This document shows positions 53,087 through 63,798 of a DNA stretch of 64,000 nt, piece after piece. The DNA is from Alitabrizicola rongguiensis. Lineage in GTDB: Bacteria > Pseudomonadota > Alphaproteobacteria > Rhodobacterales > Rhodobacteraceae. The notes beneath the pieces were generated by a model. That model did no database searches, was not told where the DNA came from, and saw only the letters and a list, made by a program, of their open reading frames with translations. The translations under genes and the position numbers were made by a program. Positions within the stretch are counted from its first letter, which is position 1. Every line of letters starts with the position of its first letter. The stretch is taken from the NCBI RefSeq assembly GCF_021491355.1, contig NZ_JAKENF010000004.1:186001-250000 (forward strand), written 5' to 3'.

Positions 53087-54667
53087 ATGCGCGATTTTGA
53101 AACTCCTGGCCGGTCAGTCGTTCTGGCACTGAACGGCATGTGTGCAACGTCGCATCCCTTGGCGGCACAGACCGCCATCGGGATGCTCCAGGCGGGCGGC
53201 AATGCCGTAGACGCAGCAATTGCAGCAGCGGTGCTGCTTGGCATTTGCGAGCCGCAGATGACAGGCATCGGCGGTGATTGCTTCGTGCTGATGAAGCCAG
53301 CTGGCGATGAGCGCGTGATCGCTCTGAACGGTTCCGGCCGCGCCCCGGCCGGTCTGCACTCGGAAGACCTGCGCGCCCGCGGGCTTGCGGCCATGCCGCT
53401 GCATTCCGCCGATGCGGTGACGATTCCAGGCGCAATCGACGCCTTCTGCCGGCTGTCGACGGATTGGGGGCGGCTGGGCCTTGACGAGGTGCTCGCGCCG
53501 GCAATCCGCTATGCCGAGGAAGGGGTGCCGGTCGCGCCAAGAACGGCACTTGACTGGGCTGAGGCCACACCCGACCTGCAGGGCGCAGCCCGGCAGCATT
53601 ACCTGTTCGGTGGTGCCCCGCCGCGGGTGGGCCAGATCTTCCGGGCGCCTGGACAAGCCGAAGTGCTGCGCCGGATCGCGGCCGAAGGTCGAAAGGGCTT
53701 CTACGAAGGCGAGGTGGCTGAGGACATGGTCGCCTCTCTTCAGGCCCTTGGCGGGGCCCACACGCTTGAAGATTTCGCCTCCAACTCATGCACTTACGGC
53801 GATCCCGTATCTGGCAGCTACAAGGGAGTGGAGTTGCTGGAGCATCCGCCGAACGGCCAGGGGGCGACGGCGATCCTGATGCTGAACATCCTGTCGCATT
53901 TCGATCTGGCGCCGCTTGACCCCTTCGGGGCCGAGCGTGCCCATCTCGAGGCAGAGGCGGCCAAACTCGCTTACGACGCCCGCAACCGGTTCATCGCCGA
54001 CCCCGACCACATGGTTCGCGCAATCGATTACATGCTTGCACCCGAGACTGCGAGGCGGCTTGCAGCCCTGATCGACCCGAAGCGGGCGATGCCCGACCCG
54101 GCGCCGCTCTCCGAGGCAGTGCATCGCGATACCGTCTACCTCACGGTCGTCGACCGGGATCGGATGGCCGTTTCGCTGATCTACTCGGTCTACCACGCCT
54201 TTGGGTCCGGGCTTGCATCGAACCGGTTCGGCATCAACTTCCAGAACCGAGGGGCGGGGTTCACGCTTCAGGCCGGCCATCCGAACGAAGCGGCGGGGGG
54301 CAAGCGCCCGATGCACACGATCATTCCGGGAATGCTGCGGAAAAATAGCAATGTAATCATGCCCTTCGGCGTCATGGGCGGCGCCTATCAGCCCACCGGC
54401 CACGTGCGGTTCGTCACCAACATGCTCGATTACGGCTTGCATCCCCAGGCGGCAATCGATGGACCGCGCTGTTTTGCCGGCGCAACTGGGCTGGAGGTCG
54501 AGCGCGGCTATTCCGAGCGCGTGAAAAACCAACTGGCTGCCTTGGGCCACAGGGTCATCCCTGCAGACGGCCCGCTTGGCGGGGCGCAGGCGATCGGGAT
54601 CGGCGAAGATGGCGTGCTCACAGGGGGATCGGACCCGCGCAAGGACGGGTGCGCCCTGGGTTACTGA
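53087..54667 (+). CDS. gamma-glutamyltransferase family protein
   Basis: 526 residues from ATG 53087 (MRDFETPGRSVVLALNGMCA). GGT-fold signatures: AGGNAVDAAIAAAVLLGICEPQMTGIGGD, ALNGSGRAP and GGKRPMHTIIPGM. The autoprocessing nucleophile is probably T349 in DTVYLTVVDRDRMAVS; the second Thr of classical GGT is Val here, as in YwrD-like members. It has no signal peptide, so it may be cytoplasmic and act on a gamma-glutamyl or cephalosporin-like amide; substrate unknown. Confidence 0.9.
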   Translation: MRDFETPGRSVVLALNGMCATSHPLAAQTAIGMLQAGGNAVDAAIAAAVLLGICEPQMTGIGGDCFVLMKPAGDERVIALNGSGRAPAGLHSEDLRARGLAAMPLHSADAVTIPGAIDAFCRLSTDWGRLGLDEVLAPAIRYAEEGVPVAPRTALDWAEATPDLQGAARQHYLFGGAPPRVGQIFRAPGQAEVLRRIAAEGRKGFYEGEVAEDMVASLQALGGAHTLEDFASNSCTYGDPVSGSYKGVELLEHPPNGQGATAILMLNILSHFDLAPLDPFGAERAHLEAEAAKLAYDARNRFIADPDHMVRAIDYMLAPETARRLAALIDPKRAMPDPAPLSEAVHRDTVYLTVVDRDRMAVSLIYSVYHAFGSGLASNRFGINFQNRGAGFTLQAGHPNEAAGGKRPMHTIIPGMLRKNSNVIMPFGVMGGAYQPTGHVRFVTNMLDYGLHPQAAIDGPRCFAGATGLEVERGYSERVKNQLAALGHRVIPADGPLGGAQAIGIGEDGVLTGGSDPRKDGCALGY

Positions 54668-54673
54668 TGCGGT

Positions 54674-55000
54674 TCAGTTCAACTGGAACTGCAGCGGGTA
54701 ACGACCATCTTCGAAATCGCCGAAAAGATCGGGCAGGTCGGGGTGATCCACCGGCTCGCCCGTTTCGTCGGGAACGAGGTTCTGTTCGGACACATAGGCA
54801 ACGTAATAGCTCTGATCGTTTTCGGCGAGCAGATGATAGAACGGCTGATCCTTGTCCGGACGGCTTTCCTCGGGAATGGCGTCATACCATTCCTCGGTAT
54901 TCGAAAACATCGCATCCACATCAAAAACCACGCCCCGGAACGGATGCTTCCGATGGCGCAGTATCTGGCCCAGATGATATTTGGCCTGCGTTTTCAACAT
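54674..55000 (-). CDS. hspQ: heat shock protein HspQ
   Basis: 108 residues beginning MLKTQAKYHLGQILRHRKHP; FRGVVFDVDAMFSNTEEWYD, PFYHLLAEND and YVAYVSEQNL are HspQ signatures. HspQ is a hemimethylated-DNA-binding-like protein, known in E. coli as a Lon substrate and specificity enhancer. The ATG at 55000 gives the family start; upstream in-frame ATGs add more than 100 unrelated residues. Its upstream region carries an element similar to the one before luxI. Confidence 0.9.
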   Translation of the reverse strand: MLKTQAKYHLGQILRHRKHPFRGVVFDVDAMFSNTEEWYDAIPEESRPDKDQPFYHLLAENDQSYYVAYVSEQNLVPDETGEPVDHPDLPDLFGDFEDGRYPLQFQLN

Positions 55001-55036
55001 ATCAAAACAACCCCCATAAAAGGTGTAACTCCGCCC

Positions 55037-55102
55037 CCCCCAATTTGTCCACATCACCGAGTCGTGAATTGAGGAAACAATCTGTGGGGCTGTCCCCGAC
55101 AG
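55037..55102 (-). promoter_or_regulatory. element upstream of hspQ related to the luxI upstream element
   Basis: Contains CCCCAATTTGTCCAC and, after extra sequence, GAAACAATCTGTGGGGC, followed directly by the palindrome CTGTC-CCC-GACAG (55090-55102). The same two blocks plus a palindrome occur at 14032-14077 before luxI. It lies 37-102 bp upstream of hspQ and also upstream of the divergent lipoprotein gene. Confidence 0.45.
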
Positions 55103-55235
55103 TCGGTCGCGGCTGTGCCGAAGCGTTGCGCTTGAGCGGCAGTGACGACGACATTGCAAGGGCGTGGGCAACAGCCATTTGCAATGCGGATGAATTGGCT
55201 TATCCTTTCGCAAAACAAAAGACTTCGAGAGGCAA

Positions 55236-55817
55236 ATGAGCAGGCTACTCCGCGCAACACTCGTGTTGCTGCTGCTGGCGTCGTGCGGCGGCGGCCGGCA
55301 GTCTGCGCCGCGCAATCTTGATGACGCTTGCGCCTTCATCGACGAAAAGCCGCAATACTACTCGGCCATGCGCGCGGCCGAGCGCAAATGGGGCGTGCCG
55401 ATCTATGTCCAGATGGCGGCGATCCATCAGGAGTCGAAATTCATTGGCAACGCCAAGACTCCCCATCAATTCGCGCTCGGGGTCATTCCGATGGGCCGGC
55501 AAAGCTCTGCCTATGGCTACAGCCAGGCGCTGGACGGAACCTGGGACGAGTATCGCGAGGATCAGGGTCGCCGGAACGCCAAGCGCGACCGGATCGGAGA
55601 TGCGACCGATTTCATGGGCTGGTACATGACCGGTACCTACGCCAAGCTCGGCATTCCCATGGATGACGCGCGCAACCAGTACCTCGCCTATCACGAAGGC
55701 CGGTCAGGCTATGCCCGGGGAAGCTATCGCGACAAGCCGTGGCTGATGGATGTCGCCGACCGGGTGCAAAGCCGCGCCGACATGTATCAGACGCAGCTCA
55801 TCCTCTGCGACCGCTAG
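55236..55817 (+). CDS. lytic-transglycosylase-type (SLT) lipoprotein
   Basis: 193 residues. Lipobox in LLLLASCGG (Cys about 17). The SLT-like domain has PIYVQMAAIHQESKFIGNAK, with the ES catalytic glutamate, and SAYGYSQALDGTWDEYR. It likely cleaves peptidoglycan in the periplasm. A plausible ribosome site (GAGAGG) precedes the ATG. It converges on lolA with a 4-bp overlap. Confidence 0.88.
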   Translation: MSRLLRATLVLLLLASCGGGRQSAPRNLDDACAFIDEKPQYYSAMRAAERKWGVPIYVQMAAIHQESKFIGNAKTPHQFALGVIPMGRQSSAYGYSQALDGTWDEYREDQGRRNAKRDRIGDATDFMGWYMTGTYAKLGIPMDDARNQYLAYHEGRSGYARGSYRDKPWLMDVADRVQSRADMYQTQLILCDR

Positions 55818-56410
55818 CGCTTGGGCTTCTGCAGGTTGATATCGAACAGCGACATCGGGAAGCTTTCGGCCTGAACCAGGGGACCAAGCGTAATCTCGGT
55901 TTCGTTGCCCGCCTCATCTGTGATGATCCAGGCCTTGAGCGTCGTGGGGTTCGGCGAAAAGACAAGCTCGATCGTGCCATATTCCGGGTGTTCGGGGTCC
56001 TGCGCCAGAACGCGCGTGGTACCCCCTACCTCCCGCTGGCCGATGACCATCTTGGCTTTTCCAAGATCGACCTTGGGAGCAAGCACCAGATTCAGAGGTG
56101 TCCGACGAAGCGGATACTGCTCTGGCGGCAGGTTTGACTTGCCGTCGAAGATCGCGACCTGACCGCCGCCGGCGATGACCACGGTCTTCTCGGGAGGCGC
56201 ATATTCAAACCGCGCCCGGCCTGGCCGGCTGATATAGAGCGTGCCCTTCGACTTTGACCCGTCGCCATTGACCTGAACAAAGTCGGTCTGGGCCTTGGTC
56301 AGGCTGTTGATGTAGCGCGACAGCTCGGAAAGAGGGATGGGAGCGGCAAGAGCCGGGAAACTTGCGACCACAAAGGCCGCTACGGCGATGGAAGTGCGAA
56401 GCAGTTTCAT
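55814..56410 (-). CDS. lolA: outer-membrane lipoprotein carrier protein LolA
   Basis: 198 residues: signal peptide (MKLLRTSIAVAAFVVASFPALA) then the LolA fold (LSRYINSLTKAQTDFVQVNG, GTLYISRPGRARFEYAPPEK). It ferries lipoproteins across the periplasm. It follows ftsK by 83 bp, a usual alphaproteobacterial order. Confidence 0.92.
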   Translation of the reverse strand: MKLLRTSIAVAAFVVASFPALAAPIPLSELSRYINSLTKAQTDFVQVNGDGSKSKGTLYISRPGRARFEYAPPEKTVVIAGGGQVAIFDGKSNLPPEQYPLRRTPLNLVLAPKVDLGKAKMVIGQREVGGTTRVLAQDPEHPEYGTIELVFSPNPTTLKAWIITDEAGNETEITLGPLVQAESFPMSLFDINLQKPKR

Positions 56411-56493
56411 GCCGCCAATCTAGTGGGCTTTGCGCCGCTCTGCACCCCCGCGCATCTCACGATGCGATGAGCGGGGGCGGCCTTCCGCCGGAT

Positions 56494-59400
56494 TTACTGC
56501 TCCGGCAGCAGGATCTCGCGCTTGCCGACATGGTTGGCCGGGGTGACGACGCCCTGCTCTTCCATCTGCTCGACGAGGCGCGCGGCCTTGTTGTAGCCGA
56601 TGCCGAGCTTGCGCTGGATATAGGAGGTCGAGCACTTCCGGTCCTTGGCGACGATCGCCACTGCCTGATCATAGAGCGCGTCGTCTCCCCCTTCCCCGCC
56701 GCCGAGACCAAGGACGAGGTCGATGTCGTCGGCCTTGTCATCCTCCGGCCCCTCGACCACGCCGGACATGTAGACGGGCGGGCCGAAGCTCTTCAGGTGG
56801 TTGACGATTTCCTCGACTTCCTCGTCGGACACGAAGGGCCCGTGGATGCGGGTGATACGCGCACCACCGGCCATGTAGAGCATGTCGCCCATTCCAAGCA
56901 GCTGCTCCGCCCCCTGCTCGCCCAGGATGGTGCGGCTGTCGATCTTGGAGGTGACCTGGAAGCTGATCCGGGTGGGGAAGTTCGCCTTGATCGTGCCGGT
57001 GATGACATCGACCGAGGGGCGCTGCGTCGCCATGATGAGGTGGATGCCCGAGGCACGAGCCATCTGGGCGAGGCGCTGGATGCAGGCCTCGATCTCTTTC
57101 CCCGCCACCATCATCAGGTCCGCCATCTCGTCGACGATGACGACGATATAGGGCAGTGCGACAGGCGCGAATTCCTCGGTCTCGAAGACCGGATCACCCG
57201 TCAGGTCGTCAAAGCCGGTCTGGATGGTGCGCTTGAACATCTCGCCCTTGGCCAGCGCCTCGCGGACGCGGCCGTTGTAGCCCTCGATGTTCCGTACGCC
57301 CATCCGCGACATCTTGCGGTAGCGTTCCTCCATCTCGCCCACGACCCATTTCAACGCGACGACCGCCTTCTTCGGGTCGGTGACGACCGGCGAAAGCAGA
57401 TGCGGGATGCCGTCATAGACGGAGAGTTCCAGCATCTTCGGGTCGATCATGATGAGCCGGCATTCCTCGGGCGTCAGCTTGTAGAGGAGCGACAGGATCA
57501 TCGTGTTGATGGCGACCGACTTGCCCGAACCCGTGGTCCCCGCGATCAGCAGATGGGGCATCTTCGCAAGGTTGGCCACGATCGGGTCGCCGCCGATATC
57601 CTTACCGAGTGCAAGCGGCAGGCGCATGTTCGAGTCGCCAAAGTCGCGGGCGGCAAGGATCTCGCGCAGAACGACCTTCTCGCGATGCGCATTCGGCAGT
57701 TCGATCCCGATCACCGAGCGGCCCGGCACGGTCGACACGCGGGCCGAGAGAGCGGACATGGAACGGGCAATGTCGTCGGCCAGACCGATGACGCGGCTCG
57801 CCTTCAGACCCGGCGCGGGTTCGAGTTCGTACATCGTCACGACCGGGCCAGGCCGGACCGAGACAATCTCGCCCTTCACACCATAGTCGTCGAGCACGGA
57901 TTCGAGCATCCGGGCGTTTTCCTCCAATGCCTCTTCGCTGAGGTGACTGCGGCTGGAGGCCTGCGCCTGCGTCAGAAGCGACAGAGGCGGTGGCTCATAG
58001 GCCGTCACCTGTTCTTCGAACTTCAGCCGCGGCTGGGACTCCTGCACGGCCTGGCGCGAAGGTTGCGGTTTCCTGACTGCCGGCTGAACGACCCGCCGGG
58101 GCTCTTGCAATTGCAGCGGCGACCCGAGGCGGGGCGAAGCCGGCGGCACGTCCGCCAGGTAGTCCTCTTCGTCGAATTCCTCGTCGTCGAAGCTGTCGTC
58201 CTGCACGAAGGCAGTCGCAGCCTGCTGGTGCGGCGCGGTCATTGCGTCGTCTTGCCCGGCTTCCAGGATTTCGTCCTCGTCAAAGAACTCTTCGCCGTCC
58301 CATTCCTCGACTGCCGGCGCACGGGTTTGGATCGCGGGGCTCACCTGTTGGGCGGGGGTGCGGCTGAGATCGGCGATCAGCGGCTGCGGCCCGCGTGCCC
58401 TGGCCACCGGCGGTTCTGCGCGGGGGGCCGAGATCACGGGCTCGGTCACGGGGCGACCGGTCGCGCGGGTGCGGATCGCGTCGCTGATCCTGGCGCGAAT
58501 ACGATCCTCGGTCGGGGCGTCCGCATAGTCTTCGCCAAGGGTCAGGCGCGGTTCGACCAGCTCCGGTTCGATCGAGCGGCGCAGGATGTTCGGCATGCGC
58601 GACAACAGTCCGCCTTTCGGCCGTATCGCCGCGATGGCGCGCACGGGCGCCGCAAGCGTGGACGCCGAGGCGGCCATTCCGATCGCAGCGGCGGGCACGG
58701 CAGTGGCAGCGGCGCGCATCACGACTGGTTCGGCCACGGTTTCGCGGGGATAGCGGACATCTGCGCGCAAGCGAGACGGGTTACCCGGCATCGTGCGACC
58801 GGACGCAGCCAGCGGTTCGGGCGCGTAATCAGGCTCAGGCTCCACCACCTGTGCGGAGCGAATGCGCGACGACCAGGCAGGGCGAGCCGCTACGGGCTGT
58901 GCCACGTGCATGCCAGGCTCTGCAACGGCCCTCGCCTCGCGGCGGGCCTGCTGCCGGTCACGCATGTCGCGCGCAGCGCGGGCTGTTCCGGCGGCCCCCT
59001 GCCCTGCCCAGGTCACGAGACGGGCATAGGTCATGATCACGCCGACATAGAGGAAACGCAGAACCGAGCGGACCTCTTCCTTGTCGAAGCCGGTCACATA
59101 GAGAAGCATGAGGATCAGTGCGATGCCCGAAAGCACCGACAGGACCTTCAAGCCGATGGCCGCGCCGAAGGGCAGGATGCCCAGCAGCGCACCGACGATC
59201 GTGTCGCCGAACAGCCCGCCAAGACCAAAGGAATGCGTCCACGACGCACCCGGCACATGGGTCGAGGCAAAAATCGAGGCCAGTGCAACGCAGATGACCG
59301 CAAAGATGGTGCGGCCCATGGCGCGATCCTCGCCCCGGTGCAGCATGAAACGAAGCCCCCAGGACAAGAGGATCAGCGGCACCGTCCAGGCACCCTTGCC

Positions 59401-59643
59401 GCAGATGATGACGAGGGTCGAAGCTGCCGCCGCGCCGAAGCGGCCCATCAGGTTCTTGGCCGGCTCGGTCGTGGCGACCATCCAGCCCGGATCCTCGGGC
59501 GTGTAAGTCCAGAGCATCAGCGTCACGGCCAAAGCCGCGATGATCAGCACGAGGCCCAGCAGTTCTTTCCCCCGACGCTCCAGCATCGCCTGGACGTTCT
59601 GGTCCAGAAGGGGGTCACGCTGCCTAGACTGATACGAAGCCAT
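56494..59643 (-). CDS. ftsK: DNA translocase FtsK
   Basis: 1049 residues. N-terminal membrane domain (about four segments to residue ~210), a long Pro/Glu/Arg-rich linker (~220-560), then the RecA-like motor: Walker [14 protein letters not shown] near residue 700, Walker [12 protein letters not shown] near 838. The C-terminal winged-helix gamma domain ([20 protein letters not shown]) reads KOPS and activates XerCD. Acts at the division septum. The linker is unusually rich in acidic runs ([14 protein letters not shown]). It is upstream of lolA. Confidence 0.96.
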   Translation of the reverse strand: MASYQSRQRDPLLDQNVQAMLERRGKELLGLVLIIAALAVTLMLWTYTPEDPGWMVATTEPAKNLMGRFGAAAASTLVIICGKGAWTVPLILLSWGLRFMLHRGEDRAMGRTIFAVICVALASIFASTHVPGASWTHSFGLGGLFGDTIVGALLGILPFGAAIGLKVLSVLSGIALILMLLYVTGFDKEEVRSVLRFLYVGVIMTYARLVTWAGQGAAGTARAARDMRDRQQARREARAVAEPGMHVAQPVAARPAWSSRIRSAQVVEPEPDYAPEPLAASGRTMPGNPSRLRADVRYPRETVAEPVVMRAAATAVPAAAIGMAASASTLAAPVRAIAAIRPKGGLLSRMPNILRRSIEPELVEPRLTLGEDYADAPTEDRIRARISDAIRTRATGRPVTEPVISAPRAEPPVARARGPQPLIADLSRTPAQQVSPAIQTRAPAVEEWDGEEFFDEDEILEAGQDDAMTAPHQQAATAFVQDDSFDDEEFDEEDYLADVPPASPRLGSPLQLQEPRRVVQPAVRKPQPSRQAVQESQPRLKFEEQVTAYEPPPLSLLTQAQASSRSHLSEEALEENARMLESVLDDYGVKGEIVSVRPGPVVTMYELEPAPGLKASRVIGLADDIARSMSALSARVSTVPGRSVIGIELPNAHREKVVLREILAARDFGDSNMRLPLALGKDIGGDPIVANLAKMPHLLIAGTTGSGKSVAINTMILSLLYKLTPEECRLIMIDPKMLELSVYDGIPHLLSPVVTDPKKAVVALKWVVGEMEERYRKMSRMGVRNIEGYNGRVREALAKGEMFKRTIQTGFDDLTGDPVFETEEFAPVALPYIVVIVDEMADLMMVAGKEIEACIQRLAQMARASGIHLIMATQRPSVDVITGTIKANFPTRISFQVTSKIDSRTILGEQGAEQLLGMGDMLYMAGGARITRIHGPFVSDEEVEEIVNHLKSFGPPVYMSGVVEGPEDDKADDIDLVLGLGGGEGGDDALYDQAVAIVAKDRKCSTSYIQRKLGIGYNKAARLVEQMEEQGVVTPANHVGKREILLPEQ

Positions 59644-59655
59644 GCCCTGTCGTCC

Positions 59656-60834
59656 TCACACGTAGAGGCAGTCGCGAAGCCGCTCGAGCCCGCGCTGCGT
59701 TTCTTGCCTTGGGGCCACCAAAGCGACCCTGATGTATTCCTTGCCGGGGTTCTGCCCGTTCACGTCGCGCGAAAGGTACGCCCCCGGCAGCACGCGAACG
59801 CCGGTCTGCTGCCAGACCTTCAGCGAGGCGGCCTCGCCATCCTCGACAGGCAGCCAAAGGAAGAAGCCACCCTCGGGCAGCTGGAACCCCTGCACGCCCG
59901 CGAAGATCACGGCGGCATCGGCGAACTTCTCCTGATAGAGGGCGCGGTTCGCCTCGACATGGTCCTCATCCTGCCAGCACCGTTCCGAGACACGCTGGAT
60001 CGGCAGGGGCAGCGGCGCTCCGGCAAAGGCTCGCAGCTTGCGGATGCGGGCGATCCCCTGACGCCCTCCGGCCACGAAGCCGGAGCGCAGGCCCGGCAGG
60101 TTCGACCGCTTCGACAGCGAATGGAAGGTGAAAACTCGCTCGGGATCAGTATTGGTCGCCGCTGCGACATGAAGCACCCCGGGCGGCGGCGCCGACCGCC
60201 AGATCTCGGAATAGCATTCGTCGGCCAGTACGGTGAAATCGTGCTTCTCCGCGAGCGCAAGCAGGCTCGCCCAATACTCGCGCGAGGCGACGGCGCCCTG
60301 CGGGTTGGCGGGCGAGCAAATATAGGCCAGCGCCACGCGGTCGAGCAGCTTCGGATCGAGCCCGGCATAGTCAGGCAGGAACCCGTTGGCGGACGTCGCT
60401 GGCACATAGACGGGCTCTGCCCCAGCAGCGAGCGCGGCCACGGCGTAAACCTGATAGAAGGGGTTCGGCATCAGGACGACCGGGCGCTGGCCGTTCTTCG
60501 TCTCGGGGCACAGGGCAAGCCCCGCGTTGAACAGCCCCTCGCGCGTGCCGTTCAGCACCATCAGCCGCTCCGGCCCGACCTGAACGTGATAGCGGCGCTG
60601 GATCCAGCCCGAGATCGCCGAAAGGAGCTCAGGCGTGCCGTCGTTCGGAGGATAGACGCCGAAACCTTCGAGATTGGCCGCCAGCACTTCGCCCACAAAG
60701 GCAGGCATAGCATGGGTCGGCTCGCCAATGGACATGGCAAGGGGTTCGCCGCCGGGAGCGTGCGAATCCAGAAGGGCCCGCAGACGCGGGAATGCGTATT
60801 CTGGCAGGTTCGAAAACCGCTCGGGAAACGCCAT
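59656..60834 (-). CDS. class I/II aminotransferase (DapC-like)
   Basis: 392 residues from ATG 60834 (MAFPERFSNLPEYAFPRLRA); longer in-frame openings upstream lack support. PLP fold type I: SIGEPTHAMPAF, PNPFYQVYAVAAL, ADECYSEIW and the PLP lysine in FHSLSKRSNLPGLRSGF (about residue 236). Similar to DapC-type succinyldiaminopimelate aminotransferases, which act in lysine and peptidoglycan synthesis; a different amino acid is possible. It is 12 bp upstream of ftsK. Confidence 0.87.
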   Translation of the reverse strand: MAFPERFSNLPEYAFPRLRALLDSHAPGGEPLAMSIGEPTHAMPAFVGEVLAANLEGFGVYPPNDGTPELLSAISGWIQRRYHVQVGPERLMVLNGTREGLFNAGLALCPETKNGQRPVVLMPNPFYQVYAVAALAAGAEPVYVPATSANGFLPDYAGLDPKLLDRVALAYICSPANPQGAVASREYWASLLALAEKHDFTVLADECYSEIWRSAPPPGVLHVAAATNTDPERVFTFHSLSKRSNLPGLRSGFVAGGRQGIARIRKLRAFAGAPLPLPIQRVSERCWQDEDHVEANRALYQEKFADAAVIFAGVQGFQLPEGGFFLWLPVEDGEAASLKVWQQTGVRVLPGAYLSRDVNGQNPGKEYIRVALVAPRQETQRGLERLRDCLYV

Positions 60835-60968
60835 CACTGCCTCATTTCCGGGGTCGTTTCGCCCCGTTTGCGGAAAGGATACCGGCAGTTTGCGGCGCGG
60901 TCCAGAAAAAGGCCGCGAGAAAACGCTCCGATCGGGATTCCTTGTTGCTTTTTCGCCGGTTCGCCGCG

Positions 60969-62288
60969 CTAACGCAGCGCCGCTTCCACCGCCGCGCCCA
61001 AGCGCAGAAGGCGCGCCTCGGCAAAGGCGGGGGCCATCAGGCTGATCCCGCAGGACGGTTCGCCGGCCGGAAGGGTCAGAACACAGGAGCCCATCAGATT
61101 TCCGATGCGGGTGTTGCGCAGGGCCAGAAGATTCTCGGTTACGAAATAGGCGTCGTCGGTCATCAGCCGGTTGGCATTGGGCGGCAGGATCGGCGAAGTC
61201 GGCAGGATCACGGCATCGGCCGTGGCAACGCGCGCCGCCCAGATCCGGCGAAGCTCTTCCAACCGACGCCACGCCGCGACATAATCTGCGGCCGTGAAGC
61301 TGGCTCCGGAGCGAAAGCGTTCGAGGATGCGCGGGAACATCTTCTCTGGCGCCGCCTCGATCTTGTCGCGCCAGATGGCATAGGCTTCTGCGGTAAACAG
61401 GATGCCTGCCAACGACATCGCCTCGGCCACCTCGGGCGCGACAAGGCGTTCGACGGTCGCACCCGCAGCGATCAGGCGGGCCACCGAGTGGTCGAAGGCC
61501 ATCTCGGGCGCGGGCCGAAGATCGTCAAGCGCCACGGTCTCGAGCACCATCAGCCGAGCTCCGGCCAGTGCCACACCGCCCAGGTCGGGCGGCGCGGCGC
61601 CCTGCAACTGGCCAAGCAGCAGCGCGCAATCCTCGACGCTGCGCGCGATCGGGCCAATCGTGTCGAAGCGCTCGCAGAGCGGAACCACACCATCCAGCGG
61701 CAAGAGTCCCGATGTCGTCTTGAGCCCGACGAGATCATTCCAGGCGGCGGGAATGCGAACTGATCCTCCGGTGTCAGAGCCAATGGCAGCGGGTGCCAAC
61801 CCGAACGCCACCGAAGCCGCGGCACCGGATGACGATCCGCCCGGCGCGGCCCCGGGATCATTGATGCAGGGCGGAGAGGCCGTCACCGGATTGATCCCGA
61901 GACCCGAGAAGGCAAGCTCGGTCATGTGCGTCTTGCCAAGGCAAACAAGTCCTTGAAATGTCGCGCGTTCCAGGACAAGCGCATCCCGCTCGGGGACGCG
62001 ACGACGCAGCAAGGCGGTCCCGGCTTCGGTCGCGACGCCAGCGGTGTCGAAGAGATCCTTCCAGCTGACAGGAACCCCATCGAGCAGACCCCTGCGCAAC
62101 CCCGCCTTTACCCGGCCCGCTGCGGCCATCGCCTCGGCCCGTGCCCGCTTCGGCGTCAGACGGGCATAGATCCGACCGGCAAGCGGATGCTTGTCGATCG
62201 CGTCCAACTGCGCTTCGACAAGCTCGACCGGGTGGATCCGGCCTTTGTCAATTGCGCGCCCAAGCTCCGCCGCCGTCTGCCCCAGCAT
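60969..62288 (-). CDS. amidase (amidase signature family)
   Basis: 439 residues. Amidase-signature Ser-cisSer-Lys triad: the Lys in VSWKDLFDTAG (about residue 77), GGSSSGAAASVAFGLAP and SDTGGSVRIPAAWNDLVGLK (about 150-185). It hydrolyses an amide; related proteins include GatA-like and aryl-amidases, but genuine GatA is longer. GGAG lies six bases before ATG 62288; an ATG at 62294 abuts the GGAG and is less likely. Substrate unknown. Confidence 0.9.
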   Translation of the reverse strand: MLGQTAAELGRAIDKGRIHPVELVEAQLDAIDKHPLAGRIYARLTPKRARAEAMAAAGRVKAGLRRGLLDGVPVSWKDLFDTAGVATEAGTALLRRRVPERDALVLERATFQGLVCLGKTHMTELAFSGLGINPVTASPPCINDPGAAPGGSSSGAAASVAFGLAPAAIGSDTGGSVRIPAAWNDLVGLKTTSGLLPLDGVVPLCERFDTIGPIARSVEDCALLLGQLQGAAPPDLGGVALAGARLMVLETVALDDLRPAPEMAFDHSVARLIAAGATVERLVAPEVAEAMSLAGILFTAEAYAIWRDKIEAAPEKMFPRILERFRSGASFTAADYVAAWRRLEELRRIWAARVATADAVILPTSPILPPNANRLMTDDAYFVTENLLALRNTRIGNLMGSCVLTLPAGEPSCGISLMAPAFAEARLLRLGAAVEAALR

Positions 62289-62371
62289 CGTCATCTCCGA
62301 TCCGACTGTGGCGAACGGTAGCGGCAGAGCAGCGCATGGACAATCCCGCCATCGGGCGCATATTGCGGGAC

Positions 62372-63598
62372 ATGGCATATGACAGCGATATTCTGATCGT
62401 GGGCGGCGGGCTGAACGGCCCGGCTCTTGCGCTTGCCCTGGCCCAAGGCGGGCTGACTGTCACGGTGATCGACGCACGTCCGGCCCCGACCCGTGCCGAA
62501 AAAGGCTTTGACGGGCGCGCCTATGCGCTCGCCATCGCCTCGAAACGGTTGCTCACGGTTCTTGGCGTCTGGCCTCAGGTCGCCGCGTACAGCCAGCCGA
62601 TCCTGAAGATCAAGGCGAGCGACGGTCTGGCGGGACAAGGCGCCGCGCCTTTCTTCCTGACCTTCGATGCGGCCGAAATCGAGGAAGGCCCCATGGGCTT
62701 CATGCTGGAGGACAGGTTCCTCTACTCGGCCTTCCTGGACGCCATGACCACGACACCGGGGATCACGCTGCTATCCGGGGAAACGGTCACGCAACAGGAG
62801 ACCACTTCGAACGGCGCCAGCGTGACCCTGGCCTCGGGTCGGCGGATGTCCGGCCGCCTGATCGTCGGCTGCGACGGACGCGGCAGTGGGACGGCCACGC
62901 GCGCGGGCATCCGTCGCCATGGCTGGGGCTATGGTCAGACGGCGCTGGTCACGGCGATCGCCCATGACCTGCCGCACCACGGCATAGCACATCAGTTTTT
63001 CATGCCGGAGGGGCCGCTGGCCATCCTGCCGCTGCCCGGCAATGTCTCTTCCATCGTATGGAGCGAGCGTGACGATATTGCGCGGCAAATCCAGGCCTTG
63101 TCAGACGATGAATACCTTGCCGCGCTGCGCCCGCGTTTCGGTGATTTCCTCGGCGAGATCCGACTGGCAGGCGAACGCTTCACCTATCCCCTTTCGCTGA
63201 GCCTAGCCGAGAAGTTCGTACTGCCGCGGCTGGCCTTGGTGGGAGATGCGGCACATGGTGTGCATCCAATCGCCGGCCAGGGCCTCAACCTTGGCCTGCG
63301 CGATGTCGCCGCCCTTGCCGAAGTTCTGGTCGAGGCCTCCCGCCGGGGCGAAGACATCGGAGCAATCGATGTGCTGGAGCGCTACCAAGTCTGGCGGCGA
63401 TTTGATTCAACCATTCTTGCGCTCGGCATGGATACGGTCAACCGACTGTTTTCGAACGACAATCCATTCTTGCGGGCAGGCCGGGACATCGGGCTTGGCC
63501 TAGTGAATGCAATGCCGTCCCTTCGGCGCGGCTTCATCCGCCAGGCGGCCGGGCTTGCGGGCGATCTGCCGCGCCTCCTTGCGGGTCAGGCGATCTGA
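62372..63598 (+). CDS. UbiH/UbiF/VisC/COQ6-family FAD monooxygenase
   Basis: 408 residues from ATG 62372 (MAYDSDILIVGGGLNGPALA); ATG 62336 is possible and adds 12 residues. FAD motif GGGLNG, DG motif GCDGRGSGTATRAG, and GDAAHGVHPIAGQGLNLGLRD. Likely hydroxylates the ubiquinone ring in the membrane-associated Ubi complex; which ring position is not readable. Divergent from the amidase and convergent with Trm112. Confidence 0.92.
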   Translation: MAYDSDILIVGGGLNGPALALALAQGGLTVTVIDARPAPTRAEKGFDGRAYALAIASKRLLTVLGVWPQVAAYSQPILKIKASDGLAGQGAAPFFLTFDAAEIEEGPMGFMLEDRFLYSAFLDAMTTTPGITLLSGETVTQQETTSNGASVTLASGRRMSGRLIVGCDGRGSGTATRAGIRRHGWGYGQTALVTAIAHDLPHHGIAHQFFMPEGPLAILPLPGNVSSIVWSERDDIARQIQALSDDEYLAALRPRFGDFLGEIRLAGERFTYPLSLSLAEKFVLPRLALVGDAAHGVHPIAGQGLNLGLRDVAALAEVLVEASRRGEDIGAIDVLERYQVWRRFDSTILALGMDTVNRLFSNDNPFLRAGRDIGLGLVNAMPSLRRGFIRQAAGLAGDLPRLLAGQAI

Positions 63599-63606
63599 CC
63601 CGAGGC

Positions 63607-63798
63607 TCAGTCGAGCGTGCGCGCTTCGCTGACAAGCATGATCGGTATGCCGTCCCGGATCGGGAAAGCCAGCGCCGCAGCACGAGAGACGAGTTCCTGC
63701 TTCTCGGCGTCGTAGGTCAGAACCGCCTGCGTCAAGGGACATACCAGCGCCTCGAGCATATGGCGGTCAAACAGTGGGGCGGTTTCGTGTTCGGTCAT
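63607..63798 (-). CDS. Trm112 family protein
   Basis: 63 residues: [20 protein letters not shown] then [16 protein letters not shown], the Trm112/UPF0434 core. In place of the zinc cysteines of some members it has a single CPL. Small helper protein that in other systems activates methyltransferases. It overlaps the upstream gene by 4 bp (ATGA). Confidence 0.9.
   Translation of the reverse strand: MTEHETAPLFDRHMLEALVCPLTQAVLTYDAEKQELVSRAAALAFPIRDGIPIMLVSEARTLD

Noticed and set aside
56362-60972. A 1536-residue open frame opposite ftsK and its neighbour
   Set aside because: It is a GC-rich antisense shadow: the opposite strand encodes clear FtsK and aminotransferase motifs, and this frame has low-complexity His/Arg/Asp composition with no family match.
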